Shown here: positions 1 through 4,934 of the stretch, piece by piece
Layout: every line of letters starts with the position of its first letter
Numbering within the stretch: the stretch's first letter is position 1
Assembly (NCBI GenBank): GCA_017504735.1
Contig: JAFVQP010000096.1
Coordinates: 1 to 7,081 of the forward strand
Length of the DNA stretch: 7,081 bases
Direction: 5' to 3'
From: Clostridia bacterium
GTDB taxonomy: Bacteria > Bacillota_A > Clostridia > Christensenellales > Borkfalkiaceae
Notes under the pieces: model-generated
What the model was told of the DNA's origin: nothing
The model's input: the letters and a program-made list of their open reading frames with translations, nothing else
The model's database searches: none
Made by a program: the position numbers and the translations under genes

Positions 1-299
1 ATATAGCTTTCAGGCTGATAATAATCGTAGTAGGATACGAAATATTCCACACGGTTTTCAGGGAAAAACTCCCGAAACTCGTTACAAAGCTGCGCCGCAA
101 GCGTCTTGTTATGCGCAATCACAAGCGTGGGGCGGTTGATGTTTTTGATAACGTTTGCCATGGTGAAAGTTTTACCGCTGCCCGTAACGCCCACCAAAAC
201 CTGCGTACGTACGCCGTCTAATACCCCTTCCGTCAACTTTTCAATCGCCTGCGGTTGATCCCCCGTCGGTGAGAACGGTGCGTGTAATTTAAAATCCAT
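1..299 (-). CDS. uvrB: UvrB, excinuclease ABC subunit B (N-terminal part, truncated by window edge)
   Basis: UvrB is the damage-verifying, helicase-like subunit of the cytoplasmic UvrABC nucleotide excision repair complex; it receives damaged DNA from UvrA and then recruits UvrC. Only the first 99 of about 660 residues are visible. They match the family closely: the opening [19 protein letters not shown], the Walker A motif GVTGSGKT at residues 37-44, the block [13 protein letters not shown], and the tyrosine-rich stretch [10 protein letters not shown] that begins the beta-hairpin used to clamp DNA. The ATG at 297-299 follows a GGAGGG ribosome binding site (about 307-312). The gene has its own promoter at 343-371, overlapped by LexA-like inverted repeats, which fits the known SOS control of uvrB in Bacillota. 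The rest of the gene lies beyond the left edge. Identity is essentially certain. Confidence 0.97.
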   Translation of the reverse strand, partial: MDFKLHAPFSPTGDQPQAIEKLTEGVLDGVRTQVLVGVTGSGKTFTMANVIKNINRPTLVIAHNKTLAAQLCNEFREFFPENRVEYFVSYYDYYQPESY

Positions 300-319
300 T
301 TCCTTCCCTCCTTCGGGTG

Positions 320-371
320 TTTGTAAACAAATGTTTGTTCGTATTATACCACATTTACAAACAAATGTAAA
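320..371 (-). promoter_or_regulatory. Candidate LexA-like operators over the uvrB promoter
   Basis: The ten bases AAACAAATGT occur twice on the plus strand, at 325-334 and 359-368, 34 bp apart. The first is part of the symmetric AAAC-AAAT-GTTT (325-336) and lies over the expected transcription start. The second sits inside the inverted repeat TTTACA-N6-TGTAAA (354-371) and covers the -35 box. The core AAC-N4-GTT matches the layout of Gram-positive LexA (DinR) boxes, GAAC-N4-GTTC, with the outer G and C replaced symmetrically by A and T in the first copy. uvrB is a classical SOS gene, so LexA is the most likely ligand. The repeats are seen; the regulator is inferred, and another repressor is possible. 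Confidence 0.55.
343..371 (-). promoter_or_regulatory. uvrB promoter, sigma-A type
   Basis: On the minus strand a -35 box TTTACA (366-371) is followed by a 17-bp spacer and a perfect -10 box TATAAT (343-348). Transcription would start near 336, giving a leader of about 36 nt before the uvrB ATG. The match to the sigma-70/sigma-A consensus is seen directly; activity is inferred. Confidence 0.88.
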
Positions 372-379
372 CAAAATGA

Positions 380-402
380 GAGAATATTTTTAAAATATTC
401 TC
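380..402 (-). terminator. AT-rich perfect palindrome at the end of the small membrane-anchored gene, possible terminator
   Basis: GAGAATATTTT (380-390) and AAAATATTCTC (392-402) form a perfect 11-bp inverted repeat around a single T. It covers the last codons and the stop codon (390-392) of the 390-746 gene. In the transcription direction it is followed by a modestly T-rich stretch. The stem is AT-rich with a minimal loop and no long U-tract, so it would be a weak intrinsic terminator. A protein-binding palindrome just upstream of the uvrB -35 box is the alternative. Confidence 0.4.
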
Positions 403-746
403 CGCAGTATCAACCCTACTACAAACGCCACAACGGCAGAAAGCACCGCAAGCGCCATTTTTACCGCCACGTCACGTTTTTGCTGAAGGGAACAACGCCG
501 ATAAGCATGCCCCTTTGCCCGCAAAGAAAGCACGTACATTTTCTCCCCCTTCCGCTCCGACGAAAGCAATTCAAAATAATCGTCTAAAGCCAGTCCGTTT
601 AATACTTCTTCCAGCTTTTCTTCGCTGTACCCTTTCCTTACAGGTAACAGTGCCATCAGCTCCGCAGGGGAAATGAGACATACCCCCCTTTCGTGACAAA
701 GAGAATATACCGCATTCATTACCTCGCTTTCCCGCTTACTTAACAT
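390..746 (-). CDS. Hypothetical protein: predicted winged-helix-like domain with C-terminal membrane anchor
   Basis: I do not recognise this gene by name. The product is 118 residues from the chosen start. Residues 1-84 are soluble and charged. They contain SPAELMALLP and YSEEKLEEVLNGLALDDYFELL, then a short strand-like segment (GEKMYVLSLRAKG); this alternation of helices and a beta wing resembles winged-helix DNA-binding domains, but no signature motif proves it. Residues 97-114 (MALAVLSAVVAFVVGLIL) are one hydrophobic segment closed by RRIF, so the protein looks tail-anchored with its N-terminal domain in the cytoplasm. I chose the ATG at 744-746 because AGAGGGG sits just upstream. The reading frame is open to a GTG at 801-803, but that extension would run through the palindromic repeat and has no ribosome site. 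It lies upstream of uvrB in the same direction, yet uvrB has its own promoter, so a functional link is not implied. Confidence 0.75.
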   Translation of the reverse strand: MLSKRESEVMNAVYSLCHERGVCLISPAELMALLPVRKGYSEEKLEEVLNGLALDDYFELLSSERKGEKMYVLSLRAKGHAYRRCSLQQKRDVAVKMALAVLSAVVAFVVGLILRRIF

Positions 747-776
747 CCGCCCCTCTTTTACCATTTTTTGGTACTC

Positions 777-800
777 AACGCATACTTGGTATGCCCATTT
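777..800. repeat. Palindromic intergenic repeat, copy 1
   Basis: The core GCATACTTGGTATGC (780-794) is the same 7+1+7 inverted repeat as copies 2 and 3, with one mismatched arm base (C to T at 786). It is flanked by AAC on the left and CCATTT on the right, as in copy 2. It lies 34 bp upstream of the start of the 390-746 gene, just downstream of a candidate -10 box on the minus strand. It could therefore be an operator or a leader hairpin. A partial look-alike, GCATACTCATTT, follows at 810-821. Confidence 0.8.
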
Positions 801-803
801 CAC

Positions 804-812
804 ATTTTAGCA
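804..812 (-). promoter_or_regulatory. Candidate extended -10 promoter for the 390-746 gene
   Basis: On the minus strand TGCTAAAAT (804-812) reads as an extended -10 element, TGN followed by TAAAAT. No good -35 box is visible 16-18 bp upstream. Transcription would begin close to 797, placing palindromic repeat copy 1 at the very 5' end of the transcript. Confidence 0.4.
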
Positions 813-931
813 TACTCATTTACACCCGCTTTCATACACACACGCACATAAACTTTTTTGATAATTTTTATCACTTTTTGTTTAAACACAAAAAATTCCC
901 CTATCATTCCCTTTTCTTTTTCGAAAAAATA

Positions 932-940
932 TGCTATACT
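932..940 (+). promoter_or_regulatory. Candidate extended -10 promoter for the phospholipase-transporter operon
   Basis: TGCTATACT (932-940) is an extended -10 element with a TATACT hexamer. The region about 17 bp upstream is a pyrimidine run without a clear -35 box, which is tolerable for an extended -10 promoter. The predicted start near 947 gives a leader of about 39 nt. That leader contains a small hairpin, CGCAC-TAAG-GTGCG (956-969), directly before the AAGGGGG ribosome site (971-977). Confidence 0.5.
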
Positions 941-985
941 ATACGCTGATAAGGACGCACTAAGGTGCGCAAGGGGGAAATGCCG

Positions 986-1834
986 ATGCCGGCGGTTTAT
1001 GCACATATAAGATTTGGCGAGGAGGTTGCAAAAAACCTTCCTATGCCTCATACAAATTTAATCGAACGCTTTCCAGAAGCGTTCCATCTTGGCACACAAG
1101 GGCCTGATATTTTATTTTACTTTAAGCCCTTAAAAGACAACGATATCCGCACATACGGTAAGCTGTTGCACGCCCATTCGGGTGAGGAATTTTTTCTTGC
1201 GCTAGGGGAAAAGCTATTAAACGAAGCGGGTACAGATGATGAAGCGGAACTTTTGACAAAGAACGGCGCATTTGCCGCATATACCTGCGGTTTTTTATGC
1301 CATTTCACCTTGGACGTACTGTGCCATCCACACGTAAACGAACACGTTTCCGAGGCGCTTTCTCATGGTAAAATCGAGTCGGAGTTTGACAAGTTTCTCC
1401 TGCGCTTGGACGGAAAACCCATCCGTGGATACAACACTGCTACCCCCATTTTAGATAAAAACGGGGCAAAAGCAGCCGCGGCAAAAGCATTGGACGTCGA
1501 AGAAAAAACCATCAAAATCGCCATCAAGACGATGCGCAATATAAACGCTTGGTTTTCTCGAAAATGCGAGCTGTCGCATAAATTTGCGCATACCGTGTTA
1601 AAGACAATCCACATGGATAAAACGTTTGGGGATATGTTCTTACACAAAACGGACGATCCGCTTTGCATAGAAACCAACAAAACCTTACTGCAAAAATTTA
1701 AGGGCGCAATCCCCGTAGCCGCAGCACTCATACCGCACTATTTTCAAAATTTACGCGCTTGGGTGCAAAATAAACGCTGTGAAAACAACCTGTTCCGCCA
1801 CAATTTCAGTGGCATCCTAAAAACGGAGGAATAA
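986..1834 (+). CDS. Zinc-dependent phospholipase C family protein (PF00882-like)
   Basis: The 282-residue product matches the zinc-dependent phospholipase C/S1-P1-like fold family, whose characterised members hydrolyse phospholipids to diacylglycerol and a phosphorylated head group. Candidate metal ligands are spread as in the family: His7 in MPAVYAH, Asp41 in LGTQGPD, His62 in KLLHAHS, the hallmark FLCHFTLDVLCHP giving His106 and Asp110, and His127 and Glu131 in SHGKIESEFD. There is no signal peptide, unlike secreted toxins such as Clostridium alpha-toxin, so this version probably acts in the cytoplasm and its substrate is unknown. I chose the ATG at 986 because AAGGGGG (971-977) is 8 nt away and MPAVYAH is the usual family opening; the ATG at 980 is too close to that site and a GTG at 965 has none. 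It is co-transcribed with the transporter that follows 4 nt later. Family assignment is strong; the enzymatic activity is inferred. Confidence 0.88.
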   Translation: MPAVYAHIRFGEEVAKNLPMPHTNLIERFPEAFHLGTQGPDILFYFKPLKDNDIRTYGKLLHAHSGEEFFLALGEKLLNEAGTDDEAELLTKNGAFAAYTCGFLCHFTLDVLCHPHVNEHVSEALSHGKIESEFDKFLLRLDGKPIRGYNTATPILDKNGAKAAAAKALDVEEKTIKIAIKTMRNINAWFSRKCELSHKFAHTVLKTIHMDKTFGDMFLHKTDDPLCIETNKTLLQKFKGAIPVAAALIPHYFQNLRAWVQNKRCENNLFRHNFSGILKTEE

Positions 1835-1838
1835 TTAA

Positions 1839-3218
1839 ATGAAAGTAGCTGTTCCTGAACAGCAAGACCTGCCCGTCGAAACCCCAAAAACGGGTTTCAC
1901 GAGAAAAGAAAAAAATTGGATTTTGTACGACGTAGCAAATTCCGCATACACTCTACTCGCAACCGCGTTGCTCGCCTTTTACTTTGACTTTCTTTCCCCC
2001 TCGGAAAGCTTGACAACTGTTTGGGGCTCCGTCAACGTTATTGTTACCATTATCGCTGTAATTCTTTGCCCGATTATGGGTACTTACGCCGATTTTAGTA
2101 AAAAGAAACGGGTGTTTATAGTGTTTGCAGGCATCGGTTTTATCGGGTGTACCCTACTGTCGGTGTTTAGCGCGATTAAGAATTTTGCCTTCGCTGGTAT
2201 TTTATTCCTACTTGTATATATTGTCACCGAAGTCGGTTACACCTCGGCAAACGTATTTTACGATTCGATGCTGTCCGACGTCACCACCGATGAAAAGATG
2301 CACAAAGTATCCGCAAACGGTTATGCGTGGGGATATATCGGCAGTTGTATTCCCTTTATCATTTGTTTGGTATTGTATATCCTTGGCGATATGGTACTCG
2401 TAACCGAAGTAAACGGTGTCACGGAAAAACCCTATCTCGGCCTTGCCTATACCCTTTGCTGTTTGGTGACGGCGGTGTGGTGGTTTATATTCACTTTACC
2501 TTTATATAAAACCTATCACCAAATAAATTTTATGCAAAGACCTGAAAAGCCCGTAAAAGCAACTTTCACACGCTTGCGCACGCTATTCAAGGAGTTGACG
2601 AAAAATAAAAAGGCTTTGTTCTTCCTGATTGCTTATTTCTTCTACATCGACGGCGTACATACCATCATTACGATGGCAATGAGTATCGGTAAGGATTTAC
2701 AGTTTGAAAACTTCGGTACGGTGAAATTGGTCATTGCCCTTTTCGTTACGCAAATCGTCGCCTTCCCCTTCGCTATTTTATTTGGGAAGCTGACCTCGAA
2801 GTATAAATCAAACAAGCTGTTGATCAGTTGTATCGTGGCATATACCGCAATCGGTTTCCTTGCTGTATTCCTTCGTCAAGAATGGCAATTTTGGGCAATG
2901 GCAGTCGGCGTTGGCATGTTCCAAGGCGGTGTACAAGCAATGTCCCGTTCCTACTTCACAAAGATTATCCCTAGTGAAAAATCGGGGGAATATTTTGGGG
3001 TTTACGATATCTTCGGCAGAAGCGCGGCAATCCTCGGCGTAGGGTTAATTTCCCTTTTAAGCGGTTTCTTCCCCTTGGCGGAAGGCACGTGGATCAACCT
3101 CGCATTACTTCCCCTGCCCGTGTTGTTTATCCTCGGTTTGATTTTCTTCTCGATCTCTGTCAAAGTGCCTGCCGACCCCGACAGCAAATTGGCAGAAGAG
3201 GAGCGTACAAAGCTGTAA
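1839..3218 (+). CDS. Major facilitator transporter, UMF1/Atg22-like family
   Basis: This 459-residue membrane protein has about twelve hydrophobic segments and the motifs of the UMF1 (Atg22-like) branch of the major facilitator superfamily. These are NWILYDVANSAY in the first segment (26-37), the loop 2-3 signature GTYADFSKKKR (81-91), YDSMLSD (141-147), GYAWGYIGS (161-169), FFYIDGVHTI (267-276), GGVQAMSRSYF (363-373) and GEYFGVYDIFGR (383-394). Yeast Atg22 exports amino acids from the vacuole; the substrates of bacterial UMF1 proteins are mostly unknown. The ATG at 1839 has an excellent GGAGGA site 8 nt upstream that overlaps the end of the phospholipase-like gene, so the two genes form an operon. 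The pairing suggests the transporter may move a substrate or product of that enzyme, such as a head group or phosphorylated alcohol, but this is inference. The stop codon touches palindromic repeat copy 2, and a strong terminator follows. Confidence 0.92.
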   Translation: MKVAVPEQQDLPVETPKTGFTRKEKNWILYDVANSAYTLLATALLAFYFDFLSPSESLTTVWGSVNVIVTIIAVILCPIMGTYADFSKKKRVFIVFAGIGFIGCTLLSVFSAIKNFAFAGILFLLVYIVTEVGYTSANVFYDSMLSDVTTDEKMHKVSANGYAWGYIGSCIPFIICLVLYILGDMVLVTEVNGVTEKPYLGLAYTLCCLVTAVWWFIFTLPLYKTYHQINFMQRPEKPVKATFTRLRTLFKELTKNKKALFFLIAYFFYIDGVHTIITMAMSIGKDLQFENFGTVKLVIALFVTQIVAFPFAILFGKLTSKYKSNKLLISCIVAYTAIGFLAVFLRQEWQFWAMAVGVGMFQGGVQAMSRSYFTKIIPSEKSGEYFGVYDIFGRSAAILGVGLISLLSGFFPLAEGTWINLALLPLPVLFILGLIFFSISVKVPADPDSKLAEEERTKL

Positions 3219-3242
3219 ACGCATACCTGGTATGCCCATTTT
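3218..3242. repeat. Palindromic intergenic repeat, copy 2
   Basis: A perfect 7+1+7 inverted repeat GCATACCTGGTATGC (3221-3235), preceded by AAC and followed by CCATTTT. Its first base is the last base of the transporter stop codon (3216-3218), and it lies 16 bp before the hairpin terminator. Here it sits between two convergent genes, so it cannot be an operator for a neighbouring promoter in the usual sense, unlike copies 1 and 3. Confidence 0.85.
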
Positions 3243-3258
3243 GATAAAATTGTATAGT

Positions 3259-3297
3259 AAAAGCGGCTCGGTTTAAGAAAAACCGAGCCGCTTTTTT
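3259..3297 (+). terminator. Strong bidirectional intrinsic terminator
   Basis: AAAAGCGGCTCGGTTT (3259-3274) pairs perfectly with 3280-3295 across a 5-nt loop (AAGAA). The GC-rich core is followed by six T residues on the plus strand (3292-3297). It ends the phospholipase-transporter operon. Read on the minus strand the same stem ends in TTTT, so it can also end the leuB-ridA operon; the ridA stop codon (3296-3298) overlaps its T-tract. Confidence 0.95.
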
Positions 3298-3676
3298 AGA
3301 GCGTTGCAATCACTTCTACTTCCACCAAAACGTTTTTAGGAAGTGTCTTTACCGCCACGCAACTTCTTGCAGGGCAGGTGGTGAAATATTTTGCATATAC
3401 CGCGTTAAACGCTGCAAAATCCCCCATATCTGCAAGGAAACAAGTGGTTTTTACTGCCTTTTCAAAACTGCTGCCTGCCGCCGACAAAACCTCGCCGAGG
3501 TTTTTCATTACCTGTTCCGCCTGCGCTTCAATCGTTGTCGCTTCCACGTTTCCGCTAGCGGGATTGATGGCGATTTGCCCAGAGGTGAATACCATTTCAC
3601 CGCAAATCATTGCCTGCGAATAAGGACCGATTGCCGCAGGGGCTTTTTCCGTCGCTACTTTCTTTAATTCTACCAT
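3296..3676 (-). CDS. ridA: RidA family reactive enamine/imine deaminase
   Basis: A 126-residue protein of the YjgF/YER057c/UK114 family, of normal length and complete. RidA proteins are cytoplasmic trimers that hydrolyse reactive enamine/imine intermediates such as 2-aminoacrylate and 2-aminocrotonate to 2-keto acids and ammonia, protecting pyridoxal-phosphate enzymes. Key features are present: IGPYSQA (16-22), TSGQI (31-35), the essential arginine Arg104 in CPARSCVAV, and Glu119 in LVEVEVIA, equivalent to the conserved arginine and glutamate of the RidA active site. The ATG at 3674-3676 follows a GGAGG site (3685-3689) with good spacing. It starts 14 nt after ilvA, whose product releases exactly this kind of intermediate, so context and sequence agree. 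Its stop codon lies in the shared terminator. Very confident. Confidence 0.96.
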   Translation of the reverse strand: MVELKKVATEKAPAAIGPYSQAMICGEMVFTSGQIAINPASGNVEATTIEAQAEQVMKNLGEVLSAAGSSFEKAVKTTCFLADMGDFAAFNAVYAKYFTTCPARSCVAVKTLPKNVLVEVEVIATL

Positions 3677-3690
3677 AATTTATTCCTCCA

Positions 3691-4887
3691 TTAATCAATC
3701 AATTTAAAACCAAACTTTCTCAAACCCTGGCGGATTTCTTCGATATGTTCGTGATTTCTCGTTTCCAACTCCACACGCAAATAGCAACCGTTGATTGCCA
3801 AACCGCTGTTCGAACGTTCGTGATGTACACTGGTGATATTGCCGCCCAAATTTGCGATAACGCCGGTCACTTCTCGCAGTTGTCCAGGCTTATCCTGCAA
3901 TTCAATGAGCAACTGACAACATCTGCCCGACATCAAAAGCCCGCGCGTAATCACACGCGATAAAATCGTCACGTCAATGTTACCGCCCGACACAACGCAC
4001 ACCGCTTTTTTGTCTTTTAAGTCTACTTTATCAAACATCGCCGCCGCAACCGCAACTGCACCTGCCCCTTCCGCAACCAACTTTTGCTTTTCCATCAACG
4101 TAAGGATTGCCGCGGAAATTTCATCTTCGCTTACGGTAACAATTTCATCCACATATTTTTTACAAAAATCGTAGGTCAAATCCCCCGGCTGTTTCACCGC
4201 AATACCGTCCGCAATCGTCGAAACGGACGCCAAAGCTTCAATCGTATCGTGCTCCACGGAATTCTTCATCGACGGCGCACCTGCCGCTTCTACCCCGATC
4301 ACTTTCACACTCGGTTTCAAGGTTTTCAAGGTATAAGCGATACCCGAAATCAATCCACCGCCGCCGATAGGCACTAGAACAACGTCAAAATCAGGCAACT
4401 GTTCGATAAGCTCCAATGCAATCGTACCCTGCCCCGCAATGACGTATTCGTCGTTGAAGGGATGCAAGAAGGTGTACCCTTCTTTGTCGCGCAATTCAAG
4501 CGCCTTTTGATACGCATCATCGTAAACACCATCTACAAGGCAAACCTCCGCGCCATAGCTTTTGGTTGCTTCCACCTTAGAAATGGCCGCACCGCTAGGC
4601 AAGCAGATGATCGATTTAATACCACTCTTCTGCGCCGCAAGCGCAACGCCTTGCGCATGGTTCCCTGCCGAACAAGCCACCACGCCGCGTACCTTCTCTT
4701 CCGCAGTCAATTTGGACATTTTGTAGTATGCACCGCGCACCTTGAACGAGCCAGTTGTTTGCAAATTTTCCGTTTTAAGGTATAACTCTACCCCTGCTTT
4801 CAGGTTGGGCGCATAAATCACGTCCGTTTTACGCGCAATACCTTTCAATACCTTTTGCGCTTCATACACCTTATCAATTGTAAGCAT
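3691..4887 (-). CDS. ilvA: Threonine ammonia-lyase (threonine dehydratase), medium form with C-terminal ACT domain
   Basis: This pyridoxal-phosphate enzyme converts threonine to 2-oxobutanoate and ammonia, the entry step to isoleucine. The 398-residue protein has a fold-type II catalytic domain (about 1-310) with the cofactor lysine Lys49 in TTGSFKVRGA, the SAGNHAQG loop (73-80), the phosphate-binding GGGG (175-178) and Ser300 in VSGGN contacting the cofactor ring. A single ACT-like domain follows (about 324-398, starting CQLLIELQDKPGQL). This is the medium-length form, longer than catabolic TdcB and shorter than the 514-residue E. coli IlvA. Single-ACT forms may be biosynthetic or catabolic; the neighbouring leuB favours biosynthesis, with possible allosteric control through the ACT domain. 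I chose the ATG at 4885-4887 because AGAGGAAG precedes it; an in-frame TTG at 4911 would begin inside the palindromic repeat. The gene is followed by ridA. Confidence 0.95.
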   Translation of the reverse strand: MLTIDKVYEAQKVLKGIARKTDVIYAPNLKAGVELYLKTENLQTTGSFKVRGAYYKMSKLTAEEKVRGVVACSAGNHAQGVALAAQKSGIKSIICLPSGAAISKVEATKSYGAEVCLVDGVYDDAYQKALELRDKEGYTFLHPFNDEYVIAGQGTIALELIEQLPDFDVVLVPIGGGGLISGIAYTLKTLKPSVKVIGVEAAGAPSMKNSVEHDTIEALASVSTIADGIAVKQPGDLTYDFCKKYVDEIVTVSEDEISAAILTLMEKQKLVAEGAGAVAVAAAMFDKVDLKDKKAVCVVSGGNIDVTILSRVITRGLLMSGRCCQLLIELQDKPGQLREVTGVIANLGGNITSVHHERSNSGLAINGCYLRVELETRNHEHIEEIRQGLRKFGFKLID

Positions 4888-4909
4888 TTTTTCTTCCTCT
4901 TTATTCTTC

Positions 4910-4934
4910 AACGCATACCTGGTATGCTTATTTT
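4910..4934. repeat. Palindromic intergenic repeat, copy 3
   Basis: A perfect inverted repeat GCATACCTGGTATGC (4913-4927), preceded by AAC and followed by TTATTTT, where copy 2 has CCATTTT. It fills most of the 40-nt gap between the DUF815 ATPase gene and ilvA, and the TAA stop of the ATPase gene (4928-4930) directly abuts the palindrome. Inside the operon a hairpin here could modulate read-through or stability of the ilvA-ridA part of the message. A TAAAAT just upstream on the minus strand (4930-4935) could be a weak -10 box, but no -35 box supports it. Confidence 0.85.

Noticed and set aside
747..803. N-terminal extension of the small membrane-anchored protein to a GTG at 801-803
   Set aside because: The extension is translated from the palindromic repeat and has no ribosome site, while the ATG at 744-746 has AGAGGGG upstream.
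800..1051. 83-residue open frame on the minus strand between the divergent genes
   Set aside because: It overlaps the start of the phospholipase-like gene, has low-complexity basic composition and no ribosome site; it covers the divergent promoter region.
1363..1731. 122-residue minus-strand frame
   Set aside because: Antisense shadow of the well-supported phospholipase-like gene.
3219..3300. Insertion sequence or attachment site at the convergent junction
   Set aside because: The inverted repeats here are explained by the short palindromic repeat and a standard intrinsic terminator; no transposase, integrase or target duplication is seen.
4888..4911. N-terminal extension of IlvA to a TTG at 4909-4911
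   Set aside because: It starts at the edge of the repeat, reads the ribosome site as lysine/glutamate codons, and the family normally begins near MLTIDKV.
4888..4927. T-box, leader peptide or riboswitch before ilvA
   Set aside because: The gap is only 40 nt and holds the palindrome and ribosome site; there is no room for such a structure.
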